DNA from: Betaproteobacteria bacterium
GTDB taxonomy: Bacteria > Pseudomonadota > Gammaproteobacteria > Burkholderiales > Usitatibacteraceae
Length of the DNA: 37,061 bases
Direction of reading: 5' to 3'
Assembly: GCA_016790625.1 (NCBI GenBank)
Contig: JAEUNB010000257.1
Location: forward strand, 1 to 37,061
This document shows, piece after piece, positions 16,330 through 24,753 of the stretch. The position numbers and the translations under genes are program-made. Position 1 is the first letter of the stretch. Each line of letters opens with the position of its first letter. The notes beneath the pieces are model-generated. The model worked only from the letters and a program-made list of their open reading frames with translations, had not been told where the DNA came from and did no database searches.

Positions 16330-17118
16330 ATGACAACAGCCACCGAAATCACCGCAATCATTGCTGAGGACGAACCCATCCTCCGCGCGCAGCTGAAAGC
16401 CAAGCTCGGCAAACTCTGGCCGGAGTTGAAAATCCTCGCCGATGTGGGCGACGGTGAAGGTGCGCTGGAGGCCATAGCCGAGCATCAGCCGCGACTGGCC
16501 TTCCTCGATATCCAGATGCCGGAGATGACCGGCGTGGAAGTGGCGAAGAGCCTTGCAGCCAATCGCGAGATCAAATGCCATATCGTTTTTGTCACCGCGT
16601 TCGACCAGTACGCGGTCGAAGCCTTCGATACCGGTGCCATCGATTACGTGTTGAAGCCGTACAGTGACGAGCGTCTGCAAACCGCGATTGCGCGACTGAA
16701 GGAGCGTCTCGGTGGCGCGGCATCAGGCGGCAGCAGTCAAAATCTGGAAGCACTGGTGGCACACCTTTCTGCCAAGCTGAACCCGCAGGTCGAGAAACTG
16801 AAATGGATCAAAGCCAATATCGGCTCCAACCTGCGCCTGATTCCGATCGAAGACGTGTTGTTCTTCCAGTCGGATGAAAAGTACACGCTGGTCGCGACCA
16901 AGGAATTCGATGCACTGATCAAAACACCGATCAAGGAAATCCTCGATGGCATCGATGCCGAGAAATTCTGGCAGATCCATCGCTCCACCATCGTCAACGC
17001 CGTTGCCATCGAGTCGGTATCGCGTGACTTTCGCGGTCAAGCGACTGTCAAGGTGAAGGGCCGCAAGGAAAACCTCACCGTCTCGCGGCCGTTCTCGCAC
17101 TTGTTCAAACAGATGTAG
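16330..17118 (+). CDS. LytTR-family response regulator, pair 2
   Basis: The protein has 262 residues from ATG 16330: a receiver domain with acidic pocket E13/D14, phosphorylation site D60 (FLDIQMPEMTG), T89 and K109 (LKPY), then a LytTR DNA-binding domain (about 155-262; FFQSDEKYT, IHRSTIVN, ending HLFKQM). A GTG at 16300 would add ten residues but begins right after the leader's stop and inside the element, so I prefer the ATG, whose neighbourhood matches the start of regulator 1. It is the partner of the large kinase upstream and a paralogue of the regulator at 8894. The target genes are unknown; the sites at 7014-7071 are candidates. Confidence 0.94.
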   Translation: MTTATEITAIIAEDEPILRAQLKAKLGKLWPELKILADVGDGEGALEAIAEHQPRLAFLDIQMPEMTGVEVAKSLAANREIKCHIVFVTAFDQYAVEAFDTGAIDYVLKPYSDERLQTAIARLKERLGGAASGGSSQNLEALVAHLSAKLNPQVEKLKWIKANIGSNLRLIPIEDVLFFQSDEKYTLVATKEFDALIKTPIKEILDGIDAEKFWQIHRSTIVNAVAIESVSRDFRGQATVKVKGRKENLTVSRPFSHLFKQM

Positions 17119-17288
17119 CGGGAGTAGAATCCGGCCTCGGTCGGCAGTTCACCCAGGCGTTGCCGCGCAGACTCTGCGAGCTAAACCTGCCAGCACCTTT
17201 TCAGGCCCACGATTTTTTCATTCATCCTTCGTGCGTCCTGCTGCAAGACGGCAACCCCAGCACTTGAGCGATGCGCGGGAGGCATGAC

Positions 17289-17891
17289 ATGAATCCTTCA
17301 CGTGAAATGGTGCCGCTGCACACAGCGGACGTTTCCCTTTTCTGCAAGAACCTGCGGCAACAGCTGTCCACAGCCGGTATCGATGTGCCCGGGCATCTCA
17401 CGCTGCTGAACATGGTGGCGCGAAGTGCCGGCTACCGTAATTTTCAAACGCTCAAGGCGCGTCCACCTGCTGAGGTTGCGATGCCGGTTGCAGAGGTTGC
17501 GCCGCCAGCGCCAGCCGAACTGCCACCGATTGAGCTCGCGCGCGGCTCCACCGTACCGCTGCCGATTCGCCGCCTGCTGACCTGCTTCGACACCGGAGGC
17601 CGGTTGATGCGTATGCCGAACAAATTCGCTGCGCAGCAGATGGCGATCTGGGCCATCTGGTCGCGCCTGCCGGCACATCGCGAGTTGAGCGAGAAGCAAA
17701 TCAACGACTACATCGCGCGTTATCACACCTTTGGCGATGTCGCGACGCTACGCCGCGAACTGGTCAACGCGAAATTGCTGTGGCGAACGCAGGATTGCCG
17801 CGTGTATCGCAAGGAAATGCAACGACCGAGCGAGGAAACAAAACAGTTTCTCGATCTGTTATTCGAGCACGCGACGGCGGCGATTCGCTGA
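17289..17891 (+). CDS. DUF2087-domain protein
   Basis: The 200-residue protein has two parts. Residues 8-57 (HTADVSLFCKNLRQQL ... GHLTLLNMVARSAGYRNFQ) are a helical segment found with this family. Residues about 85-178 hold the DUF2087 motif (MPNKFAAQQMAIWAIWSRLP ... YHTFGDVATLRRELVN ... RVYRK). DUF2087 is often fused to or found with transcriptional regulators and resembles a winged-helix module, but its role is not established. The linker is Pro/Ala-rich. ATG 17289 is chosen because GGGAGG lies 6 bases upstream. It is followed by palindrome copy C. Confidence 0.82.
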   Translation: MNPSREMVPLHTADVSLFCKNLRQQLSTAGIDVPGHLTLLNMVARSAGYRNFQTLKARPPAEVAMPVAEVAPPAPAELPPIELARGSTVPLPIRRLLTCFDTGGRLMRMPNKFAAQQMAIWAIWSRLPAHRELSEKQINDYIARYHTFGDVATLRRELVNAKLLWRTQDCRVYRKEMQRPSEETKQFLDLLFEHATAAIR

Positions 17892-17902
17892 ATGGCGTAG
17901 GT

Positions 17903-17969
17903 CAAACTCAAGCACTGGTGCGGCTTTCAAGAAAAAAATAGCTGGAAGCCCGCGCCAGTGCTTGAGTTT
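17903..17969. repeat. 67-bp palindrome family, copy C
   Basis: The outer arms CAAACTCAAGCACTGGTGCG and CGCGCCAGTGCTTGAGTTTC are the best paired of the family (one or two mismatches), and the centre contains an A-run. It lies between the convergent DUF2087 gene and clsB, so it may terminate both. Confidence 0.8.
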
Positions 17970-17985
17970 CATTGCCTTCTGCAGG

Positions 17986-19143
17986 CTACTCCCACTGCCG
18001 GGCAAAGCCGATCACATCCGCCACCCAACGCGCGAAACCGTAAGCCAGCCAGGTTTGCATGCGTACCCACAAGGAACGGCGATGCCAGTCCTCGGCGCGG
18101 CAATGCATCGCGCCGCTGGCAATCTCCGCTTCCACCGATTCGCGCAATTGCCGCGCAAAGCCTTCGTCCAGTACCAGCATGTTCGCCTCGCGATTGAGGA
18201 ACAGGCTGAACGGATCGAGATTGCTGGAGCCGACGGTGGCCCAGTTGTCGTCGATCACCGCCACCTTGCCGTGCAGCATGCTCTTCTCGTATTCGCAGAC
18301 GCTGACGCCGGCACCAAGCAGACGCGTGTACAGCGCGCGCGTCGCCATCTGCAGCAGCGGATGATCGGCGCGGCCCTGCAGCAGTATCTTCACCGTTACG
18401 CCACGCTTGGCGGCATTGACCAGCGCGCGGCGCAGGCGGCGACCCGGCAGGAAATAGGGACACATCATCAGCACGCTGGTTTTCGCATGCTTGATGGCGT
18501 AGATGTACATGTGTTCGATCGAACGGCGATGGCGGAAATTGTCGCGCTCGACGAACATGGCGCGCTGCGATCCAACGGGCGCGGGAGAGATGGACGCAAC
18601 CGGATCATCCTGCTCACGGCGCCGGCCCAGCCGCCGTGCGACCCGCGACCACAGCTGCTGTACCGTCGGGTAAATCTGTGCCAGCACCGGGCCTTCGACT
18701 TGCACCGCGTAGTCATACCGCGGGTGTTCGGACAGCGATTCGTTCAAATCGTCGATCAGATTGATGCCACCGACAAAACCGACGCGCTCGTCGACCAGTG
18801 CGATCTTGCGATGGTTGCGCCGCAGTCTTGCCTTGCTGAAATGAAACGCGCGCTTGTCGGGACGGAACACCAGCACTTTCACGCCCGCATCGTGCATGCG
18901 CTTGAAGAATTCGTCCGGCGTTTCGCGCGAGCCGACACCATCAATCATCAGCCGCACTTTCACCCCGCGTGCCGCGGCGCGGATCAATGCGTCGGCAATC
19001 TTGTCGCCGGTGGCGTCGTCGCGAAAAATGTAAGTCTCGATGCGGATATCGCGGGTCGCACCATCGATCGCGGCAATCAGCGCGGGGAAGAATTCGGCAC
19101 CGTTTTTCAATAGCGTGATGCGATTGCCATCGACGATTTTCAT
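17986..19143 (-). CDS. clsB: ClsB-like cardiolipin synthase (phospholipase D family)
   Basis: The protein has 385 residues with two HKD motifs of the phospholipase D superfamily: H111-R-K113 ... D118 (HRKIALVD) and H291-G-K293 ... D298 (HGKVAVID), each followed by a GG/GS(S)N motif. Together they form one active site that joins two phosphatidylglycerols, or phosphatidylglycerol and phosphatidylethanolamine, into cardiolipin at the inner membrane. It lacks the N-terminal membrane helices of ClsA, like ClsB. The start ATG overlaps the stop of the upstream endonuclease/phosphatase gene (ATGA at 19143-19140), so it is translationally coupled and last in a three-gene operon. Confidence 0.9.
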   Translation of the reverse strand: MKIVDGNRITLLKNGAEFFPALIAAIDGATRDIRIETYIFRDDATGDKIADALIRAAARGVKVRLMIDGVGSRETPDEFFKRMHDAGVKVLVFRPDKRAFHFSKARLRRNHRKIALVDERVGFVGGINLIDDLNESLSEHPRYDYAVQVEGPVLAQIYPTVQQLWSRVARRLGRRREQDDPVASISPAPVGSQRAMFVERDNFRHRRSIEHMYIYAIKHAKTSVLMMCPYFLPGRRLRRALVNAAKRGVTVKILLQGRADHPLLQMATRALYTRLLGAGVSVCEYEKSMLHGKVAVIDDNWATVGSSNLDPFSLFLNREANMLVLDEGFARQLRESVEAEIASGAMHCRAEDWHRRSLWVRMQTWLAYGFARWVADVIGFARQWE

Positions 19144-19919
19144 CGCGATTTCCGGCTGACCGTGACGGAAAGTCCGGCGTGGTCCGACATGCCGCGCCAG
19201 CGCGACCCTTCGATATCGCCATGCAGGCGGCGCGCCTCATGCACGTCCAGTCCGCGCACGTAAATGCGATCCAGCGTAAGCATGGGCATGATTGCGGGGA
19301 AGGTGCGCGCCGGTTTGCCGTGCGTCGCCTCGAAGGCCTCTTCAAGGCCGAGCCGCTCGAATAGTGTCTTGCTGACTCCGCTCTTCTTCGCGCGCCAGTC
19401 GTTGAAATCGCCGGCGACGATCAGTGGTGATCCGTCTGGCGCACTGTCGTCGAGAAATTCCGCCAGCCGCTCGATCTGCATGGCGCGACTACGCTGGAAC
19501 AGGCCCAAGTGCACGCACACGCAAGTCAGTGGCACCGGCCAGCCGGGAATGTCGATGCGTGCCATCAGGTGCCCACGCCGTTCGAAGCGGTGATGCGAAA
19601 CATTGCGGTTGGTCCAGTTCACCACCGGATAGGCCGACAGGATGGCATTGCCATGATGGCCGTGATGGTGGTCCGCATTGAGGCCGTAGACGATGTCGTG
19701 ATAGCGGCCCTCGGCGATATGTTCATGCTGCGGCAGATCGGGCCAGTCGGCAAATTTCGCCTTGAGGCCGATATGCGATCCCTGCACTTCCTGCAGCAGC
19801 ACGATATCGGCATCCAGTGCATGCAGGCGATCGCGCACTTCATGGATCACCAGCTTGCGATTGAGCGGCGATAAGCCTTTGTGAATGTTGTAGGTCGCGA
19901 GCGTGATGCGGTCGGTCAC
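19140..19919 (-). CDS. Endonuclease/exonuclease/phosphatase-family hydrolase
   Basis: The 259-residue protein has the EEP fold signature: YNIHKG at the N terminus (N11), VLLQEVQ with the metal-binding Glu, VAGDFNDW and the final SDHAGL. Members cleave phosphodiesters in nucleic acids, lipids or inositol phosphates. Its constant pairing with clsB suggests a role in phospholipid metabolism, but that is inference. I start at GTG 19919, which overlaps the nudB stop as GTGA; a longer frame from 19994 would overlap nudB by almost 80 bases. It overlaps clsB by 4 bases downstream. Confidence 0.88.
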   Translation of the reverse strand: MTDRITLATYNIHKGLSPLNRKLVIHEVRDRLHALDADIVLLQEVQGSHIGLKAKFADWPDLPQHEHIAEGRYHDIVYGLNADHHHGHHGNAILSAYPVVNWTNRNVSHHRFERRGHLMARIDIPGWPVPLTCVCVHLGLFQRSRAMQIERLAEFLDDSAPDGSPLIVAGDFNDWRAKKSGVSKTLFERLGLEEAFEATHGKPARTFPAIMPMLTLDRIYVRGLDVHEARRLHGDIEGSRWRGMSDHAGLSVTVSRKSR

Positions 19920-20401
19920 GATGCACGCTCCTGCATCATTGCCAGCCGTCGCGGCAGGTCGAGTATCGCTTCGCGGTTTGACCATGAAAAACACAGCGGC
20001 GCGGCCTTGTCTACGGGCAGCCAGACATATTGGAGGTGCTCGCGCGGCGCCAGCTTCACCGGCACGCGATCGGGCAGCGTGAGGCCGAACACATTCTCAG
20101 TGTTGTGCGTAACGCCCGGTGGATAGCGGTGGCGCCAGATCGGATAGATCTCATACACATTCTGTTTTTGCCAGTCGATCAGCGTGTGCTGCGTGGCATC
20201 GATGCCGGTCTCCTCCGCCACTTCGCGGATTGCCGTCTCGCGCAGGGTTTCGCCTTCGTCCTGACTGCCGGTCACCGATTGCCAATAGCCGGGACGATCG
20301 GCGCGCTCGATCAGCAGCACCTCCTGCTTCAGCGTGTGGATGACCACCAGCGTGGAGCGCGGAATCTTGTAGGACTTGATAGATGAATTCACATCGTTCA
20401 T
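19916..20401 (-). CDS. nudB: NudB, dihydroneopterin triphosphate diphosphatase (Nudix)
   Basis: This 161-residue protein has a complete Nudix box: G45 x5 E51 x7 R59-E60-V-A-E63-E64 and G66. NudB removes pyrophosphate from dihydroneopterin triphosphate in folate synthesis. The neighbouring residues (PGYWQSVTGSQDEGE) and the C-terminal EHLQYVWLP region match NudB rather than general MutT proteins. It is the first gene of the coupled operon with the EEP hydrolase and clsB, an order I associate with betaproteobacteria, where aspS usually precedes it. Confidence 0.88.
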   Translation of the reverse strand: MNDVNSSIKSYKIPRSTLVVIHTLKQEVLLIERADRPGYWQSVTGSQDEGETLRETAIREVAEETGIDATQHTLIDWQKQNVYEIYPIWRHRYPPGVTHNTENVFGLTLPDRVPVKLAPREHLQYVWLPVDKAAPLCFSWSNREAILDLPRRLAMMQERAS

Positions 20402-20410
20402 GAGTAATTG

Positions 20411-20460
20411 TAGACAGTGATTTTTGCAGCGGCTGATAAACTGACTCTTTACTTAGTCAG
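20411..20460 (+). promoter_or_regulatory. Candidate promoter and operator for the DMT permease
   Basis: TAGACA (20411-20416) and GATAAA (20435-20440) are spaced by 18 bp, followed by an inverted repeat CTGACT-N8-AGTCAG (20441-20460) just before the GTG start at 20469. The region separates the divergent nudB and permease genes. Regulator unknown. Confidence 0.35.
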
Positions 20461-20468
20461 GCAGTTCC

Positions 20469-21404
20469 GTGTCATCACCCGCACCGCAACACCTCTCCCG
20501 CGCCGACTACACGCGCGGTGCCCTGTGGGGCCTGTTTGCCATTTCCATCTGGGTCGGCTGGATACTGTACACGCGTATCGGCGTCAGTTCGGCGACACAG
20601 AAAATGTCGCCCTACGATCTGGTGGCATTGCGTTTCGCCTGCGCCGGCCTGTTGATGCTGCCGATCCTGTGGAAGCGCGGGCTCGCCATTCGTGAAGCAG
20701 GGTCGGTGAACTGGCTGCTGATCGTCGGCTGTGCCGGCGTGCCTTATGTGTTGCTCGCGTCCAGCGGATTGCAGTTCGCGCCGGCGGCACAAGGTGGGGC
20801 GCTGATTCCCGGCACGCTGCCGCTGTGGGCGGCGCTGCTGGCGTGGCTGGTGTTGAAAGAACACATTTCGGGTTTGCGGCGCCTGGGTCTTGCTCTGATT
20901 CCGGTCGGCATCGTCACCATTCTCGGTACCGGCCTGTTCCATTTTGAAACGGGACACTGGCGCGGGCACCTGATGTTTATCGGTGCCTCGATGACGTGGG
21001 CCACCTTCACCATCGCCATGCGCCGCTCGAAACTCGATGCGCTGCATGCTGCCGCCATTGTCTCGGTGATGTCGGCGGTGATCTACCTGCCGATCTACGC
21101 ACTGTTCCTGCCGCATGGACTTTCCACCACGCCTTGGTCCGCCATCATCGGCCAGACCGTCTACCAGGGCATCGTCGTATCCATCATTTCGCTGATCGCC
21201 TATGCGCGCGCGGTCAATATTCTCGGTGCCTCGCTGGGCGCCAGTTTCGCGTCGCTGGTGCCGGTGCTTGCGATGTTGCTGGCGATCCCGCTGTTGGGTG
21301 AAGTTCCCGGAACCAGCGACGTGATCGGCATTGCCATTATCACGGTGGGGGTGTTCCTGGCCTCGGGTGCCTATACCGCTTTTGCGCGCTCCGCGACAAA
21401 GTAG
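20469..21404 (+). CDS. DMT-superfamily permease (EamA type)
   Basis: This 311-residue inner-membrane protein has ten hydrophobic segments in two EamA repeats (about 17-150 and 160-305). The second repeat ends in the usual SLVPVLAMLLAIPLLGE region. Such proteins export or import small metabolites; the substrate is unknown. The start is GTG, with no nearby ATG giving the same N terminus. Its 3' end overlaps the convergent acetyltransferase gene by 34 bases. Confidence 0.9.
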   Translation: MSSPAPQHLSRADYTRGALWGLFAISIWVGWILYTRIGVSSATQKMSPYDLVALRFACAGLLMLPILWKRGLAIREAGSVNWLLIVGCAGVPYVLLASSGLQFAPAAQGGALIPGTLPLWAALLAWLVLKEHISGLRRLGLALIPVGIVTILGTGLFHFETGHWRGHLMFIGASMTWATFTIAMRRSKLDALHAAAIVSVMSAVIYLPIYALFLPHGLSTTPWSAIIGQTVYQGIVVSIISLIAYARAVNILGASLGASFASLVPVLAMLLAIPLLGEVPGTSDVIGIAIITVGVFLASGAYTAFARSATK

Positions 21405-21916
21405 CAAAGTTCCTTGTCGTAGTAGTGCCCCATGCCACGCGGTTGCAGGCCGGCCTTCATCAGCACGTGTTTGGAAGGATCGTTTTCCTTGTGGGTGAGG
21501 CCAACAACACGATCCAAACCCACCTCGAACAAGCCATACCGCACCAGCGCGCGTGCGCCTTCGGTCGCATAGCCGCGTCCCCAGGCGGATTTCATCAGCC
21601 GGTAGCCAACTTCGACTTCCACCGTCTTTGGGATATAGATCAGCGCGAACACACCGAGGAAGCGGTGCGTTTTCTTCTCTTCCGCCACCCAGAAACCGAG
21701 GCCGGGATACATGTCGTAGATGCGATTTGCACGGACAATGCCGGCGTGTGTTTGCTCACGGTCGCGCAGGCTACCGTCGCCGATGTAGCGCATCACCTCG
21801 GGGTCGGTGTTGAGGCGCGTCAGGCGGTCAAGATCGTCGCGTTCGTAGCGGCGCAGCACTAGCCGTTCGGTTTCGAGCAGGATGCGGCGGTCCGGTGTGA
21901 CGAGGTTAACCGTCAT
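21371..21916 (-). CDS. GNAT-family N-acetyltransferase (RimJ/RimL-like)
   Basis: The protein has 181 residues and follows the Acetyltransf_3 pattern: LLETERLVLRRY at the N terminus, EVEVGYRLMKSAWGRGYATEGARALV (acetyl-CoA binding motif GRGYATE) in the middle, and the C-terminal NDPSKHVLMKAGLQPRG. It transfers an acetyl group to an amine, possibly a protein N terminus or small molecule. I chose ATG 21916 because AGGA lies 6 bases upstream; the longer frame begins with TTG. It overlaps the DMT permease tail to tail. Confidence 0.9.
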   Translation of the reverse strand: MTVNLVTPDRRILLETERLVLRRYERDDLDRLTRLNTDPEVMRYIGDGSLRDREQTHAGIVRANRIYDMYPGLGFWVAEEKKTHRFLGVFALIYIPKTVEVEVGYRLMKSAWGRGYATEGARALVRYGLFEVGLDRVVGLTHKENDPSKHVLMKAGLQPRGMGHYYDKELCYFVAERAKAV

Positions 21917-21958
21917 GCTTGTCCTGATTTTAAAAAGCAAATCTCAACAGTGAAATTG

Positions 21959-22103
21959 CACGCATGCCCTCTCCCCCAACCCCTCTCCCGCGAGCGGGAG
22001 AGGGGTGAAGACGGGAACTCGCGTCGCCGGCTGAACGGTTGCCCGATGTAACGGGCAACGCGCCCTGCAAGGGGCCGGCAGGCCGGGAGAGGGCAAACGG
22101 TGT
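21959..22103. repeat. Composite CCCTCTCCC palindromic element, copy 2
   Basis: It is bounded by a perfect 11-bp inverted repeat TGCCCTCTCCC (21965) and GGGAGAGGGCA (22085). Inside are a perfect 12-bp hairpin CCCCTCTCCCGC/GCGGGAGAGGGG (21980-22005), another GTTGCCCG/CGGGCAAC (22038-22059) and a GCCGG/CCGGC pairing around it. It begins CACGCATGCCCTCTCC and ends AAACGGTGT, like copy 1 at 8566-8712. It lies between two minus-strand genes. Confidence 0.75.
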
Positions 22104-22127
22104 TGAAAAAGCGGAAACATAAACAAC

Positions 22128-23060
22128 TCAGGCGCGCATCTTCGCAATGATTTCAGAGTTGCCGGAAAACCATGCATGCGGCATATGCGGTGTGCGATGC
22201 GCGCCAACCGCATTGCCTTGGGCATCAATGCCGATAAAACCGACGTCGGCATCGAAGTCGCGGCCCAAGCCATCCAGCACCGCATCGATGGCGGCCTTCA
22301 AGCTCATGCCCTTTTCCACATTGTCGGAAATCTGCCGGCAGGCCAGCGAGCGAATCACGTATTCTCCAGTACCGGTTGCCGACGATGCCGCCAGCTTTGA
22401 GGCGTAAGTGCCGCAGCCGGGCAACGGGGTATCGCCGACACGGCCGACCATCTTCATCGTCACGCCACCGGTGGAGGTGGCGGCACACAGCACGCCGTTT
22501 GCATCCAATGCCACCGCGCCTATGGTGCCGCCTGCATATTCGGGATGAGAGCGAAGGAATTCTCGAATCTTCATCGCACCCTTGCCATCTGCGCCGACGC
22601 CAACTTCCAGCGTCTTCTTTTTCTGCTCCCAGTCTGCGCGGCGCGCTGCTGTGATGGGGTCGTGATCGGCATGACCCATCACGCGTGCAAAGCGCTGCGC
22701 ACCTTCACCGGTCAGCATCACATGGTCGGTGACTTCCATTACCTGGCGCGCCACCAGAATCGGGTTCTTCACGCGTTGCAAACCGGATACGGAGCCGATC
22801 TGGTTTTTGTCCGAAACCATCACGCAGGCATCGAGTTCGACAAAGCCGTCAAAGTTCAGCACTCCACCCGTACCGGCGTTGAAGATTGGGTTGTCTTCCA
22901 GCACCACCGCTGCCGCGCAGGCAGCATCGAGTGCCGATCCGCCCGCTTCGAGAATCTTGCGGCCTGCGGCGACGGCCGCCGTGGTGCCTGCGATGGCGTC
23001 GTCATCCGAGCCTGGCCGCCATGCGCCTGCGCCGCCGTGAACGATTAGTGCAGTGGTCAT
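22128..23060 (-). CDS. Isoaspartyl peptidase / L-asparaginase (Ntn hydrolase)
   Basis: This 310-residue precursor is of the plant-type asparaginase family (PF01112), normally self-cleaved into two subunits before a catalytic Thr. The cleavage site is G178/T179 in AGGTIGAVALD. Other family motifs are LIVHGGAGAW at the N terminus, NPIFNAGTGGVLN, and STGG with MKMVGRVGDTPLPGCGTYA. It removes isoaspartyl residues from dipeptides and hydrolyses asparagine. The start ATG 23060 gives the usual N terminus; upstream in-frame starts add non-homologous residues. A TATAAT box lies upstream at 23093-23088. Confidence 0.9.
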   Translation of the reverse strand: MTTALIVHGGAGAWRPGSDDDAIAGTTAAVAAGRKILEAGGSALDAACAAAVVLEDNPIFNAGTGGVLNFDGFVELDACVMVSDKNQIGSVSGLQRVKNPILVARQVMEVTDHVMLTGEGAQRFARVMGHADHDPITAARRADWEQKKKTLEVGVGADGKGAMKIREFLRSHPEYAGGTIGAVALDANGVLCAATSTGGVTMKMVGRVGDTPLPGCGTYASKLAASSATGTGEYVIRSLACRQISDNVEKGMSLKAAIDAVLDGLGRDFDADVGFIGIDAQGNAVGAHRTPHMPHAWFSGNSEIIAKMRA

Positions 23061-23087
23061 GATGTGATCCATAAAGCAAAAAAACAA

Positions 23088-23093
23088 ATTATA
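23088..23093 (-). promoter_or_regulatory. Candidate -10 box for the isoaspartyl peptidase gene
   Basis: A perfect TATAAT on the minus strand, about 28 bases before the ATG at 23060. A 15-base palindrome (AGGGCGG/CCGCCCT, 23093-23107) lies where the spacer would be. No good -35 is seen 17 bp upstream. Confidence 0.4.
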
Positions 23094-23328
23094 GGGCGGC
23101 CCGCCCTGCCCCTGAGTCGTAGCGTATTCAACTTGCAGTATTACAAAGCACGACCACGGCTATTGCACGGCCATCTCTGGCGTTGGCGCCATAAACTCGT
23201 CCGAGAAATTTCCGATTTTTAAGTTGAGCGATGGCTCAGACGCGGCGATTCACGCCAAGTTTTTGGTTGATGGTGAGCCGTTCTGCTACCGCCCGAGAAA
23301 GAAGACAAAGTACGGGAGGGCCTGTCAG

Positions 23329-24753
23329 ATGCCACATGTCTTGAACGATGTGCATTCACAGCTAAACACCACGACGGTCGCGCATGTCGAACGTCCCGCT
23401 ACGTTGGTGGAACTGCAAGCGATTGTCAGGAGAGCCAGCGCACAGCGTGAGCGCCTTTCGATTGCTGGCGGGCGTCATGCGATGGGTGGGCAGCAGTTTG
23501 CGCGTGGTTCAACCCATATCGACATGACCGCGCTGGATCGGACGCTGGATGTCGATCCGGCTCGCGGACTATTGCATATCGAAGCGGGAGCGGACTGGCC
23601 AAAAATCATTGCGGCCAGTCACGCTATAAAAACGGAGCACGACGGTACATGGGGCATTCGCCAGAAGCAGACGGGCGTCGATGCCGTCAGTCTTGGCGGA
23701 TCAATATCGGCCAACGCGCATGGTCGTGGGTTATTGATGCAGCCGATGGGCGACGACATCGAGAATTTGACGCTGGTAAATGCACAAGGCGAGTTACTGG
23801 TTTGCAGCCGCGAACAAAATGCCGAGCTGTTTTCGCTGGTGATCGGCGGCTATGGTTTGTTCGGTGTCATCTACTCGGCCACGTTGCGATTGTCGCCGCG
23901 ACAACGCGTCAAACGTGTGGTCGATATCATCGATCTGGACGATGCCATGAACGCCGTATTCCGGCGCGCGGAAGAAGGCTGCCTGTACGGCGATTTTCAG
24001 TTTGTTATTGATGCCCAGGACGAAGGATTCCTCCGACGCGGGGTATTTGCCTGTTACAAGCCGTGCGATCCGGCCGGGGCGGAATCTTCCACGACCAGCG
24101 ATCTGTCACCAGACACATGGTTGAAGCTGCTCAAGCTTGCGCATGACGATAAGCGCACCGCTTTCCGGCTTTATTCGCAACATTACCTGTCCACTGACGG
24201 CAACGTTTACTGGTCAGACACGATGCAACTCAGTACCTACATTCCCAGTTACGCGGACTTTCTGGAAGGCTCGCGTGGCAATGAAGTCGCATCGGCTGTG
24301 AAGGAAACGCTGGTGATTGGCGAACACTATGTGCCACGTGACCAATTGCTGGTCTTCATGCAGCGCGCACGCAAGATTCTCCGGCAATTCGGCACCGAAG
24401 TAATCTACGGCACCATCCGCGCCATCATGCGCGATACGGTGTCCTATCTGCCCTGGGCCAGGGGTGATTTCGCCTGTGTGATTTTCAACCTGCGAACGCC
24501 GCACACCGCAGCTGGATTCCAGCGAACGGCCGACACATTCCGAGCGCTGATTGATGCGAGCAATAGTTTGGGCGGCAGCTTCTTTCTCACTTACCATCGC
24601 TATGCGTCGGCCGCGCAGATTGAAATCGCTTATCCGCGATTCCGCGAGTGGCTTGACCTGAAGAAACGCTACGACTCTGGCGAAGTGTTCACTAGCGATT
24701 GGTACGCGCACTATCGCGATGCGTTTGCCTGCTACGCACACGCGGCGGAATGA
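23329..24753 (+). CDS. FAD-binding oxidase/dehydrogenase (GlcD/aldonolactone-oxidase-like)
   Basis: The protein has 474 residues. Its N-terminal FAD_binding_4 (PCMH-type) domain has LSIAGGRHAMGGQ (44-55), where H50 could carry covalently bound flavin, and GGSISANAHGRG (123-134), then GGYGLFGVI. The C-terminal part resembles sugar-lactone or alditol oxidases. The substrate is unknown. I chose ATG 23329, preceded by GGGAGGG about 9 bases upstream, over the frame opening at TTG 23224, which adds 35 residues unlike the family. Its stop overlaps the next start by ATGA, so it is coupled to the methyltransferase gene. It begins 268 bases after the divergent peptidase gene. Confidence 0.85.
   Translation: MPHVLNDVHSQLNTTTVAHVERPATLVELQAIVRRASAQRERLSIAGGRHAMGGQQFARGSTHIDMTALDRTLDVDPARGLLHIEAGADWPKIIAASHAIKTEHDGTWGIRQKQTGVDAVSLGGSISANAHGRGLLMQPMGDDIENLTLVNAQGELLVCSREQNAELFSLVIGGYGLFGVIYSATLRLSPRQRVKRVVDIIDLDDAMNAVFRRAEEGCLYGDFQFVIDAQDEGFLRRGVFACYKPCDPAGAESSTTSDLSPDTWLKLLKLAHDDKRTAFRLYSQHYLSTDGNVYWSDTMQLSTYIPSYADFLEGSRGNEVASAVKETLVIGEHYVPRDQLLVFMQRARKILRQFGTEVIYGTIRAIMRDTVSYLPWARGDFACVIFNLRTPHTAAGFQRTADTFRALIDASNSLGGSFFLTYHRYASAAQIEIAYPRFREWLDLKKRYDSGEVFTSDWYAHYRDAFACYAHAAE

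Noticed and set aside
17731..19113. 460-codon open frame on the plus strand
   Set aside because: It is antisense to clsB and overlaps the end of the DUF2087 gene; no domain is visible.
19212..19235. Possible third copy of the 84-bp element (CATGCAGGCGGCGCG)
   Set aside because: Only 15 bases match, within the EEP hydrolase coding sequence, and the main hairpin is absent.
20475..21407. 310-codon minus-strand frame
   Set aside because: Antisense shadow of the DMT permease, rich in His/Arg/Gln as such shadows are.
23224..23328. Longer start for the FAD oxidase
   Set aside because: The added residues are unlike the family and begin with TTG; GGGAGGG before ATG 23329 fits better.
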